DNA of 64,000 nucleotides, taken from the NCBI GenBank assembly GCA_050290225.1, contig JBNKHG010000033.1, forward strand, positions 62,001 to 126,000, written 5' to 3'. The stretch is from JBNKHG01 sp050290225. Lineage in GTDB: Bacteria > Pseudomonadota > Gammaproteobacteria > Pseudomonadales > Cellvibrionaceae. The notes below the pieces were generated by a model that saw only the letters and a list, made by a program, of their open reading frames with translations, did not search any database and had not been told where the DNA came from. Positions 52,359 through 61,470 of the stretch are shown piece after piece (the stretch's first letter is position 1; every line of letters begins with the position of its first letter). A program made the translations under genes and the position numbers.

Positions 52359-53543
52359 ATGAAGAATGCTTTTATCGTTTCTTATGCCAGAATACCTATT
52401 GGGAAATCGCACAGAGGTGCGTTTAATAATACTCACGGGGCAACTCTGGGTGCTTGCTCTATCCGCCACGCCGTGGAAAGAAGCACTTTAGAACCCCGTT
52501 TTATTGAGGATGTTATCTTTGGTTGCGCACTACCCGAGGGAGCAACCGGCGAAAACATAGCCAGGCAATCTGCGATTCGTGCAGGTTTACCAGTGGAAAC
52601 TGCTGGAATGACCGTGAATCGTTTTTGCGCATCTGGGCTGGAAGCAGTTGCTATTGCCGCTCAACGTATCCAAACGGGAAACGCCAATATTCTTGTTGCC
52701 GGAGGCGTTGAATCCTTAAGTCTGGTCGAAAACAAACATATGAATAGATATCGCGCACATGAAGAGTGGATTCTGGCTAATAAACCTGACCTTTATCTGC
52801 CAATGATAGATACAGCAGAAATCGTAGCCAAACGGTATGGGATTTCAAGAGAAGATCAGGATTTGTACGCCGTGCAAAGTCAGGAACGAACCGCTCAGGC
52901 ACAACAAGCAGGGTTATTTGATGATGAAATTGTGCCACTCAGGACAACCAAAATTGTTATCGATAAAGCCACCGGAGAGCAGCACGAAGAACCGGTAGAA
53001 TTATTATCTGATGAAGGCAATAGGCCAGGGACAAATATCGAAAAACTCTCCGAGTTGAAACCGGCCGCCAGTGAACAAGGGACGATAACTGCCGGCAATG
53101 CCAGTCAAATATCAGACGGATCGGCAGCGCTTGTACTAATGAGCGAAGAAGAAGTAAATAAAAGGAATATCGAACCACTTGGCGTTTTCAGGGGAATTGC
53201 CATTAGTGGCTGTGAACCGGATGAGATGGGAATAGGCCCTGTTTTTGCTGTACCCAAGCTACTGCAGCAAACGGGGTTAAGTATCGATGATATCGATCTG
53301 TGGGAACTTAACGAGGCTTTTGCCGTGCAGGTGGTGTATTGCAGGGATAGGCTCGGAATTCCGAATGAGAAGTTGAACGTAAACGGAGGCGCAATTTCTA
53401 TTGGACACCCCTATGGTATGAGTGGCGCCAGAATGGTTGGCCATGCTTTACTTGAGGGTAAGAGGCGAAAAGCAAAATACGCTGTTATTACGATGTGCAT
53501 CGGTGGCGGCATGGGTGCAGCCGGTCTGGTGGAAATACTGTAA
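52359..53543 (+). CDS. Thiolase (acetyl-CoA C-acyltransferase)
   Basis: About 394 residues from the ATG at 52359 (MKNAFIVSYARIPIGKSHRG). The nucleophile Cys is in VNRFCASGLEAVA, the His in NGGAISIGHPYGMSGARM and the second Cys in MCIGGGMGAAGLV, so the triad is complete. It cleaves 3-ketoacyl-CoA to acetyl-CoA and a shortened acyl-CoA, the final beta-oxidation step, and closes the rightward operon. Confidence 0.92.
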   Translation: MKNAFIVSYARIPIGKSHRGAFNNTHGATLGACSIRHAVERSTLEPRFIEDVIFGCALPEGATGENIARQSAIRAGLPVETAGMTVNRFCASGLEAVAIAAQRIQTGNANILVAGGVESLSLVENKHMNRYRAHEEWILANKPDLYLPMIDTAEIVAKRYGISREDQDLYAVQSQERTAQAQQAGLFDDEIVPLRTTKIVIDKATGEQHEEPVELLSDEGNRPGTNIEKLSELKPAASEQGTITAGNASQISDGSAALVLMSEEEVNKRNIEPLGVFRGIAISGCEPDEMGIGPVFAVPKLLQQTGLSIDDIDLWELNEAFAVQVVYCRDRLGIPNEKLNVNGGAISIGHPYGMSGARMVGHALLEGKRRKAKYAVITMCIGGGMGAAGLVEIL

Positions 53544-53662
53544 AAACTTCGATTAGGTACTGGCCGGTGGCGGCTCCGGTGGAGAGTATTCAGTTACAAA
53601 CCGCGTACCGGCCAAAAAAAAGCAAAAACACTTACACTATCCGAACTCGGTCTAACTTTTAC

Positions 53663-54937
53663 CTAATTTTCACCCATTAAGTGTCGCGCTAAAGAGTAAA
53701 ATTCAATCGAAGAAGATTTGAGCGTTCGGAGTCTGACCTTTGCTATAGGGGTAAACGGCAAGGGTAATTTTTGCTTGTCTCCGTTCATCATAAATTCGCC
53801 AAGCAAAGAACCGAAGATAATCCCAGGCCCAATTCCACGACCGTTATAACCCATGCAACTGTACATACCTTGACCGACCTCATGTAAATGCGGTATGGCG
53901 TTCGTTGTGAACGCTAACTGACCGTTCCAGTAATGAGACCACTGTACGTCCTTTAGCTCAGGAGCCAATTTTCTTAGTGAATTTGTCGCCCAATTTTTAT
54001 GGATATTTTCCGTAAATTTTGTGAAATGTCCAAGCGTACCGAATATAATCCTCCCGGCACTATCTCGCCTAAAAGCACGCAACATCAACCGAGTATCCCA
54101 TACTCCCTGTTTATCAGGTAATATCGATTCAGCTGATTCGTCATCTATCGGTGTAGTAGCGAGCTGAAAAAATTTTATGGGTATGAATGAATGATGGATA
54201 TCGCCTATTTCCTCCCCCGTATAAGCATTAGTAGCAAGCAGGACTTTTTCAGCGTAAATCGTGGCGCCTGATAATTTTATTGCCCAGAAATTACCCTGTC
54301 TTTCGAAATATTCAGCTTTGGTGTTCTCATAAATTTCCGCCCCTGAATTAATAGCTTGCTGAGCAAGGCCACGCACCAGGCTCAAGGGCTGAACCGTACC
54401 GCCTCTGGGATGGAAAATTCCACCACAGTAATTGTGAATTCCGGTCAACCGAACAGCCTGTTCTGCGGTCATGACCTGAAAGCTGACACCGTAATCCAAC
54501 ATGGGCTTATAATGTTTAATTTGATTCTGAAGAGCCCGGTCATTATGCGCCAAATGACAAGTACCGCTTTGTGTCGCTTCACATTCGATACCATAGTTTC
54601 TAATCAGATTAAAAACATGGTCAGGGGCGTTAGCAAGAGTTTTGATAAGCTTAACCCCGTCTCTACTTCCCAGGCGTTTTACTATTTCTGTCGCTGATAG
54701 CCACAGCCCCGCGTTTACAAGGCCTGTATTTCTTCCCGATCCGCCATACCCAATTTCATGCTGATCTACAATTGCGACTTTTACTCCTTGCCCGGCTAAT
54801 TTGATTGCTGCCGATATTCCGGTATACCCTGCACCTACGACAAGAAAATCAAGCTTTATTCCATTTTTGGGGGCATGGGTTAAAGGTTTCTCAATTGCCG
54901 ATTCATTCCACACCGGCTCATTACTGGTCATAATCAT
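53663..54937 (-). CDS. FAD-dependent oxidoreductase (DAO family, PuuB-like)
   Basis: A 424-residue flavin amine oxidoreductase. The dinucleotide-binding FLVVGAGYTGISAAIKLAGQ and IGYGGSGRNTGLVNAGLW, and the C-terminal YSCMGYNGRGIGPGI, are those of the DAO/PuuB group that oxidises secondary amines such as gamma-glutamylputrescine to aldehydes. It points toward the thiolase gene (convergent). With the aldehyde dehydrogenase and two amidohydrolases further right it could form an amine-oxidation branch (inference). Confidence 0.85.
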   Translation of the reverse strand: MIMTSNEPVWNESAIEKPLTHAPKNGIKLDFLVVGAGYTGISAAIKLAGQGVKVAIVDQHEIGYGGSGRNTGLVNAGLWLSATEIVKRLGSRDGVKLIKTLANAPDHVFNLIRNYGIECEATQSGTCHLAHNDRALQNQIKHYKPMLDYGVSFQVMTAEQAVRLTGIHNYCGGIFHPRGGTVQPLSLVRGLAQQAINSGAEIYENTKAEYFERQGNFWAIKLSGATIYAEKVLLATNAYTGEEIGDIHHSFIPIKFFQLATTPIDDESAESILPDKQGVWDTRLMLRAFRRDSAGRIIFGTLGHFTKFTENIHKNWATNSLRKLAPELKDVQWSHYWNGQLAFTTNAIPHLHEVGQGMYSCMGYNGRGIGPGIIFGSLLGEFMMNGDKQKLPLPFTPIAKVRLRTLKSSSIEFYSLARHLMGEN

Positions 54938-55127
54938 GCTCGAACCCTAAACCACCAAGACCAACTTTCCATCGAAAATCTATTCATGGAGCAAAGAACT
55001 TCCGCTTTTATCAATGCCAGCCCAGAAAAGTCAAGCGCAAGAATTGAGGTCAATTCTCGATGGTATTGTATGTGCCGCCTCTGGCTGTTTCATTTTAAAA
55101 ACAACAACATCAACGTTTAAAAAGAGA

Positions 55128-55184
55128 AGAGGTGAAGTGTCCTACTCATCCCATACACCGGAATGATTCATACCCTTCACCTCT
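55128..55184 (-). terminator. Possible terminator after the third TonB receptor
   Basis: AGAGGTGAAG (55128-55137) pairs exactly with CTTCACCTCT (55175-55184). Read on the minus strand the stem is followed by TCTCTTTTT. The 37-base loop is long, so confidence is moderate. Confidence 0.45.
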
Positions 55185-55226
55185 ATTTCTCAACGACAGA
55201 CTTCGTCATAACGAGAACAATCCATA

Positions 55227-57560
55227 TCAGAAATCTACTCCGATTTTTATACCATAAGTTCTTCTCGCATTTATTGCGGCGTCATCGGACCCCAAACACG
55301 TAACCGAAGGTGATGATGGACAGAATGTTGTGATTACTTGAACATTGTCCGTTATATTGTTAACGAAAAACGAGAGGTGAAAGGATTCGTTGGGATGTTG
55401 ATAGTTTATGAGAAAATCGCTAATCCAATAATCACCCAACTCTTCGAAATCATTTTCTTTCGTAGTATAGAAGTTACCTCGATAATTCCAGCGAAGTTCG
55501 GGGGCGAAAGTGCCAATTTCTGTGGGGATTTCATAACGCAGCATACCATTGAAATTAAAGTCTTCAGCATAAGGAAGCACGTTGCCTTCTATCCCTGGAT
55601 CATTTGCCTTTTTAATTTCAGATTCAACAACGCCGAATCCCAGCATGAGGCTCACATTCGTGGTGGGCAAAGCCCACAATTCGAGTTCCGCACCATAAAT
55701 GCTTGCTTTGTCGAGATTACTCAGCACCTGAACAAAATCGCTATCTATATTTTCTGTTTGAATAGTTTGATAATCCTGATAATCAGAGTAAAACATGGCA
55801 GTATTTATCCGTAACCGGCCATCATACCAATCTGACTTTAAGCCTATTTCATATGAGATGACAGTTTCGGGATTAACGGTTACCACTTCGGATGGCGTAT
55901 CCGCCGCAGGATTGAAAGCACCTCCTCGAAAGCCTTTCGATATACTGGCGTACAAAAGTTTTTTGTCTTCCAGCTTATAATCTGCAGACAGTCGCCAGGT
56001 TAGCTCATTCCAGCTATCGTCCCCATCGACCTCTTGTCTGGGCTGAGTATACTGAATTTTATTCTGTATCAGCGCTGTGTAAAAAGCCTCAGACTCTCCC
56101 GGCAGCAATGCAAGATCTGATGCAAACGTTCCAAAACGACCAAGCACATTGGTAAAGTCTTTATCTTCAACATTCCACCTTATCGCATGCGTTGTTTTCA
56201 GTTTTTCAGTCCAGTCAAACGTTGTATGCACAAAGAATGCATAAGATTTCATTAGCTGGTTCGCATGTCTTTCTTTTACGACGGGTACAGCCGGGGTGAC
56301 TACGCCCACACCCGGAAGAAATACGCCTCCACTCGGTGAAACATTGTTGATATCTGCAGCAAAAATGCCGGTCTCCAATAGGTTGGTGCGCGCCTTTGAA
56401 TCTTCTTCCAGATAAAATCCACCCAACATCCACTGAAACTGGCTTGAAGTTTCCGACGCCAGTCTTAGCTCAACGCTTGACTGCTCTATATCGTATAGCG
56501 CCCTTTCATCATAGATCGGTATGGGCATTTGAGAATTTGACAGGAAATACTCATAGGTTGTATCAACAAACCCACCGATTGCCGTCAGGGTATAATCCGA
56601 TAAATCATAGTTTATTTCGATTGAATACAGGTCATAATCAATTTTTTCCCTTTGATCGAACTGTGCGGAAATGTGTTTAAAGTCGTCATCTTTCCCTCCG
56701 GGATTCGAAGTAAAGCCTATCGAATCCGCTATTGCGCCGAAAAATGGATCTGTGGGTTTCTCAAACGATGAGTGAAGGACAGGAGATGCCGTTCCCTCCC
56801 ATACCTGGGTTTTAAAACGAACGCTTAATTTATCCGTCGGCTCCCAGTCCATAATACCTCGTACGGACCAATAATCATCTTCTCCATCTTTTCTACCGGT
56901 AGTTACGTTTTTTAAATCCCCTTTATTCTCATCTGAAAGAAATGCAAATCTTCCAGTCAAGGTTTCTGATATAGGACCGGTAATAGCGCCTGTATATGCG
57001 ATCCTGTCGTAATTGCCGAGCGTCAGGTTAAAGTTTCCACCAAACTCTTTCTCGGGTTTAGCAGAAATAAACTGCATAGCGCCTCCCGTAGCGTTTCTTC
57101 CAAAAAGAGTCCCCTGAGGTCCCCTGAGAACCTCAATGCGCTCCTGGTCGTACAACGGTAGTCCCTGGAGTATTAAACTATTCAATACCAAACCATCGTG
57201 GTATACCATGATTGGTGCATTTGCCTGTCCATGGAAATTAGCGTTTGATATTCCTCTGATGGAAAAGAAGGGAATACTCATTCCAATGTAGTTATCTGTT
57301 TGAACGTTGGGCAACATTTTGCCCAAGTCAAAAGCATTATCAAGGTAGTTATCAACTTCGCTCCACTCTAGTGCTGTAAGGGAAATTGGCACATCCTGCG
57401 CTGATTCTCTTCTTCTTTGCGCAGTAACAAAAATCTCTTCAATCTTATTAGTAGCACCAGATTTTTCATCACCAGCTTGTACCTCACCAGCTTGTACCTC
57501 AACGCTATATACTGAAAAACTAACCAAAAATCCGACTATAAAAAACGTTATTCTAATCAT
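55227..57560 (-). CDS. TonB-dependent outer-membrane receptor
   Basis: A 777-residue receptor with a signal peptide (MIRITFFIVGFLVSFSVYSV), the TonB-box-like IEEIFVTAQRRRE, a plug with IEVLRGPQGTLFGRNATGGA and a barrel ending ARRTYGIKIGVDF with the C-terminal Phe. It is AT-rich like its neighbours and unlike the two receptors in the GC-richer region, so it was probably acquired with the island. An operator-like motif pair precedes it. It is the likely entry route for the island's substrate. Confidence 0.93.
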   Translation of the reverse strand: MIRITFFIVGFLVSFSVYSVEVQAGEVQAGDEKSGATNKIEEIFVTAQRRRESAQDVPISLTALEWSEVDNYLDNAFDLGKMLPNVQTDNYIGMSIPFFSIRGISNANFHGQANAPIMVYHDGLVLNSLILQGLPLYDQERIEVLRGPQGTLFGRNATGGAMQFISAKPEKEFGGNFNLTLGNYDRIAYTGAITGPISETLTGRFAFLSDENKGDLKNVTTGRKDGEDDYWSVRGIMDWEPTDKLSVRFKTQVWEGTASPVLHSSFEKPTDPFFGAIADSIGFTSNPGGKDDDFKHISAQFDQREKIDYDLYSIEINYDLSDYTLTAIGGFVDTTYEYFLSNSQMPIPIYDERALYDIEQSSVELRLASETSSQFQWMLGGFYLEEDSKARTNLLETGIFAADINNVSPSGGVFLPGVGVVTPAVPVVKERHANQLMKSYAFFVHTTFDWTEKLKTTHAIRWNVEDKDFTNVLGRFGTFASDLALLPGESEAFYTALIQNKIQYTQPRQEVDGDDSWNELTWRLSADYKLEDKKLLYASISKGFRGGAFNPAADTPSEVVTVNPETVISYEIGLKSDWYDGRLRINTAMFYSDYQDYQTIQTENIDSDFVQVLSNLDKASIYGAELELWALPTTNVSLMLGFGVVESEIKKANDPGIEGNVLPYAEDFNFNGMLRYEIPTEIGTFAPELRWNYRGNFYTTKENDFEELGDYWISDFLINYQHPNESFHLSFFVNNITDNVQVITTFCPSSPSVTCLGSDDAAINARRTYGIKIGVDF

Positions 57561-57665
57561 GATTTACCCTCCAACTATCTCTCTTAACAAAGCCTGGTTT
57601 AAGACTTTTCCCAAGCTCACTTGAACAAGAATATGTTGTCAGTATCGCCGGCTCATCCAATAACC

Positions 57666-57701
57666 ATACCAATCAGTATACAACTATACACCATAGTATG
57701 G
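57666..57701. promoter_or_regulatory. Candidate TetR operator pair upstream of the receptor
   Basis: ATACCAATCAGTAT (57666-57679) is followed by the exact palindrome CCATAGTATGG (57691-57701). It lies about 105 bases before the receptor start and resembles the pairs at 48165 and 60084. Confidence 0.55.
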
Positions 57702-57732
57702 CGAATTCAAGTAATAACTGCAATTACGTTAC

Positions 57733-58390
57733 TCAAATGGTTATCGTCTTCACCTGCGTATTGAGTGGCTTCATCTGTTCGATCGCCGCCGCCGCCAGTA
57801 AATCAGCCCGCTTGCCACTCAACTTAACGATCACGGTATACCGCGTCTTGCGCTCAACAAAAGTTAGCAATGCACTCTTGCGGCCCTTGCCCATTACCGC
57901 GTCACCTTCCCGGTCGCCAATGCGGGCTCGTCTGTCGACAATGTTTGGCCGCTCATCAATGTCGACCCGGTTTTTGATCTTGCCGCGGTCGTCGCAGGTG
58001 CCATAGCGCTTGCGATAGGGCTTTGACACAATCCTCAGGTGTGTATAAAGATCGCCGCCATTCGCTTTGTCAGCGTAGATCACCTGATAGATGGTCTCAT
58101 GGTGAAGGGATACGTGATGATGCCGACCGAGGTAATCTACCACCTGCTGGGGACTCCATTCTTGCCGTATCAATCTCTTAACCCAATCCATCACCTCGGG
58201 TGTGAGCTTGCGCGACTTTTCGGCTGCTGCACGGCGTGTATCGCTCAAACGCTGGGCCTGGGCGGGCCTATAGCCTCGTAGACCGCGATTGCGCCGCAGC
58301 TCGCGACTAATGGTGGACGGGCTTCTGTCCAGCAGTTATGCGATCTCTTTTGTGTGTGACCTGCTTTCATTAGCGTGTAAAACTGGTATC
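57733..58390 (-). mobile_element. IS30-family transposase remnant
   Basis: Minus-strand fragments read QRYQFYTLMKAGHTQK, then after a one-base frameshift in an A run EIA-stop-LLDRSPSTISRELRRN, RGLRGYRPAQAQRL, and 171 codons from SDTRRAAAEKSRKLTPEVMD to NTQVKTITI. This is an IS30 transposase with a frameshift, a nonsense codon (the family has IAQLLDRS, so CAA became TAA) and a missing C-terminal third including the last catalytic residues. No intact ends were found. Confidence 0.85.
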
Positions 58391-58444
58391 GTTGCCCCTA
58401 AAACATGAACGAGGCCGCGACCGCGAGGGTTTATGAGATGGCTT

Positions 58445-59989
58445 CTATAAACCCGATTCGATTTCTTGCTCAATAGACTTCCCTATACGGTCAAGCCTTT
58501 CACTCAACTCAGGTTCCAGCTTATTCCATTTAGGCCCTCGCTTGAATGCCTCCAAAACAGAGTGATAATGTGAGTCCGGAAGAGGAGCTGGCGGCTGAAA
58601 CTCTCGATCTTCAGGAACGGGGTTGTAAAACTCAATATCTTTTGTCCGCTCATAAAACTCTTCTTTCGCCTCTTTGAGCGCAGTCTGATCCTCAAAAAGG
58701 TCTAACAATGTTGTGGCCACCATCTTTGAGGCTGACAAAATTGATTGGTGGGCGATATTTGTTAATCCAAGAGTAGCGGTAGCCCAATCAGGCCAGCCAT
58801 AGACGAGATAATTCGTAGAAATCATAAGATTGGGGCATTTATATGAAAAAATAGTTGAATCACCGGTCGCAGGCAAATGTGAATACCCCTTGGAACCCGG
58901 TTTAACAGGCTCTTGCTCGCCTAGCGGATTAGCCGGCACATTCTGCCCCAACGACTTATATATTTCCTGTACGTACTCAATATCGTTTTCCGTTAATTTG
59001 GGGACACCGATTATCTCTATATTTTTAAATGCGGTTTCCGCGAGTGAAAAATTAGGAATTGGTTCCCAAGTACCTGTAACAACTTCATTTTTTACTTCAA
59101 CGCCAAGCGCCATCGCCGCGGCATTTGCACAAGTAAATATGCGCTTTTGTATTTCTTCATTGTCTTTTCTTTTTAAAGCCCGTGTTACATAAGTCAGTCT
59201 GGCATTTCCCGGCACACTGCTAAGTCCGTAATCCGCATAGGAGGTATCAAAAATAGATGCAAATACTGGCGCTTCATGGATATGTACGATGCTGTCTTTA
59301 ACATAATTCACAGCAATATCCATCAGTTGTGCTGCCTGATATGCATTATTACCGCCCCAAGGCAGCGCGTTATATACTGAAGCTCCTGTAAAGGTATGCC
59401 TGGTATGATTATTGCTACTAATCGTCATATAGTTTAATGTTTCTACACCCGTCTCATGGGTTGGATGCCAACCTACGCATGCGTCAAGATCATCGAACAT
59501 CCCGGCACGCTCCATTAAATTTTTTCCAAGCGCATTTTTTTCAGCGGGGCAACCAAAGACTTTTAGCGTGCCGGCTATTTGGTATTTTTCCATTACCTCT
59601 TTAGTGGCGATAGCAGCACCCAACGCTCCTGCCCCTAATCCATGATGCATGTCATAGCAACCCGGAAGCCGGGGCATAACCTCTTGTTTATACGGCACAG
59701 GCATTTGAGAAGTGCCCTCCACAGCATCATATTCGACGTAGGTTGCCAATACAGGAGAACCACTTCCATAAGTCGCCACAAAAGAAGTATCGCCAAGCCC
59801 CGGGACACCCAGTCTCACATCAAAACCGTACTCCCCTAGCGTATTAGCATGAAGTTTGGCCGATCTATATTCTTTTAACGCTGGTTCAGCGTACAACCAT
59901 ATACGATCGCTAATATCCGTAATAAGCTGCTTGTTTTCCTCAATCCAATCAACAGCATCTTGTTTTCTACCTGAGAATAGCTTTTTCAT
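58445..59989 (-). CDS. M20-family amidohydrolase (AbgB-like)
   Basis: A 514-residue metallohydrolase of the AbgB group (p-aminobenzoyl-glutamate hydrolase subunit B type). The metal site and lid motifs include VEYDAVEGTSQ, CYDMHHGLGAGALGAA, FGCPAEKNALGKNLMERAG and HPTHETG, and the late GDSTIFSYKCPN. It is longer than AbgB by a C-terminal charged tail. It should hydrolyse an amide bond of an acylated amino compound. It is divergent from another M20 gene at 60217, with a shared operator-like region. Confidence 0.87.
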   Translation of the reverse strand: MKKLFSGRKQDAVDWIEENKQLITDISDRIWLYAEPALKEYRSAKLHANTLGEYGFDVRLGVPGLGDTSFVATYGSGSPVLATYVEYDAVEGTSQMPVPYKQEVMPRLPGCYDMHHGLGAGALGAAIATKEVMEKYQIAGTLKVFGCPAEKNALGKNLMERAGMFDDLDACVGWHPTHETGVETLNYMTISSNNHTRHTFTGASVYNALPWGGNNAYQAAQLMDIAVNYVKDSIVHIHEAPVFASIFDTSYADYGLSSVPGNARLTYVTRALKRKDNEEIQKRIFTCANAAAMALGVEVKNEVVTGTWEPIPNFSLAETAFKNIEIIGVPKLTENDIEYVQEIYKSLGQNVPANPLGEQEPVKPGSKGYSHLPATGDSTIFSYKCPNLMISTNYLVYGWPDWATATLGLTNIAHQSILSASKMVATTLLDLFEDQTALKEAKEEFYERTKDIEFYNPVPEDREFQPPAPLPDSHYHSVLEAFKRGPKWNKLEPELSERLDRIGKSIEQEIESGL

Positions 59990-60083
59990 GCCGTATCCTT
60001 AATAAACACAGGCGGTAATTTGCCGCCTCTTTTGAAGATTAATTTGGCTTGACTTGCTTTCTTTTAGGCCGCACTATAGTCCA

Positions 60084-60110
60084 CATAGTATAGCTCCATA
60101 CCAATCGTAC
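60084..60110. promoter_or_regulatory. Candidate TetR operator pair between M20 genes
   Basis: CATAGTATAG (60084-60093) and CCATACCAATCGTAC (60096-60110) recur in the divergent promoter of the two amidohydrolases, in reverse order compared with the receptor promoter. Confidence 0.55.
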
Positions 60111-60216
60111 CAGATATCGTTAAATTGTCAAGTATTAACCTTTACGAAACAACAAAATTACATCTACAATCAATGAGTTAAAATATGATCTTTAGAAAAA
60201 TTGGATGCCTTAAACC

Positions 60217-61389
60217 ATGACTAATTTACTCAAGGGGCTTGAAACATTAAAAGTCGAGATGGCGGAATGGCGCCACACGTTTCATAAATATCCAGAAATC
60301 GCGTATAAAGAGTTTAAAACATCTGACTTCATTGCCCAAAAGCTCGAATCTGCGGGCCTGAAGATACACCGGGGGCTGGCTGGAACTGGCGTTGTTGCTA
60401 CATTGAAAAATGGATCAGGCTCGAAATGTATTGGGCTTAGAGCCGATATGGATGCCCTGCCTATTGCAGAAAAAAATACTTTTTCGCATAGCTCAACGAT
60501 ACCTGGAATGATGCATGCTTGCGGTCATGACGGACATTCCGCCATGCTGATGGGAGCAGCAATTTACTTATCTGAAAATCGGAACTTTGATGGAACGATT
60601 CATTTTGTATTTCAACCGGCAGAAGAAAATGAAGCCGGCGCAAGGCGTATGATAGATGATGGATTTTTAGAGCTTTTCCCAATGGATGAAATATATGGTA
60701 TGCATAATTATCCTGGTTTGCCTGAAGGGAAATTCAAGATTAAAGACGGCTGCTTTTTGGCCGGCCGAGATCACTTTGAGATTCAGGTTATTGGAAAAGG
60801 AACCCACGCCGCTTTCCCACATTCAGGCGTTGACCCTGTATTCGTAGCTTCACATATTATTAGTACTATTCAGGGCATCGTCTCAAGGAAGTTAGATCCA
60901 CTGGATAATGTCGTAATATCAATCACGCAAGTCCATGGCGGGGATGCATTGAATGTTATCCCTGAACTGGTAACGCTGAAAGGAAGCGTTCGCACCCTGA
61001 GGACATCAAGCCGGGAACTGGTTATTAACCAGATGGAGCAAGTCATTAAGGGTATCTGTATTTCCTTCGGTGCTGAATACAAATTTAATTACACCGTGGG
61101 ATATCCGCCCTTAGTCAATTCAACCGAGGCAACAAAAAAATCCATTCAAGCCGCAACGAATTTGGTCGGCGGCAAGAATGTCGATGAGAACGCAATTCCA
61201 ATAATGGGGTCAGAGGACTTTGCCTTCTACCTCGAAAAAAAACCAGGCGCCTATATACTTATAGGAAATGGAGAAGGTGAAGTAGGCGGATGCATGGTAC
61301 ATAATCCATACTATGATTTTAATGACCGCATACTCCCCTTAGGCGCCTCTTACTGGGTATCTCTCGCACATACAGCTCTTGGAGCTTGA
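60217..61389 (+). CDS. M20 amidohydrolase (hippurate hydrolase-like)
   Basis: A 390-residue amidohydrolase. The classic metal motif MHACGHDGHSAMLMGAA, the catalytic Glu pair in FQPAEENEAGARRM, GMHNYPGLPEG and the late IMGSEDFAFYLEKKPGAYIL are all present, as in hippurate hydrolase, IAA-amino-acid hydrolases and YxeP-like enzymes. The expected reaction is hydrolysis of an N-acyl amino acid to acid plus amine. It is followed after 81 bases by an aldehyde dehydrogenase on the same strand. Confidence 0.9.
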   Translation: MTNLLKGLETLKVEMAEWRHTFHKYPEIAYKEFKTSDFIAQKLESAGLKIHRGLAGTGVVATLKNGSGSKCIGLRADMDALPIAEKNTFSHSSTIPGMMHACGHDGHSAMLMGAAIYLSENRNFDGTIHFVFQPAEENEAGARRMIDDGFLELFPMDEIYGMHNYPGLPEGKFKIKDGCFLAGRDHFEIQVIGKGTHAAFPHSGVDPVFVASHIISTIQGIVSRKLDPLDNVVISITQVHGGDALNVIPELVTLKGSVRTLRTSSRELVINQMEQVIKGICISFGAEYKFNYTVGYPPLVNSTEATKKSIQAATNLVGGKNVDENAIPIMGSEDFAFYLEKKPGAYILIGNGEGEVGGCMVHNPYYDFNDRILPLGASYWVSLAHTALGA

Positions 61390-61470
61390 ATTAAATAACC
61401 TATCATCTTGAGAATGCTTCGAATTACTTGAATAACGTCGTTAGCATTTTTACATACGAGGTATTAATTT

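Noticed and set aside
53561..53613. GGCCGGT/ACCGGCC inverted repeat after the thiolase gene
   Set aside because: The A run follows on the plus strand, so it does not fit a terminator for the thiolase; its long loop makes it weak for the convergent gene as well.
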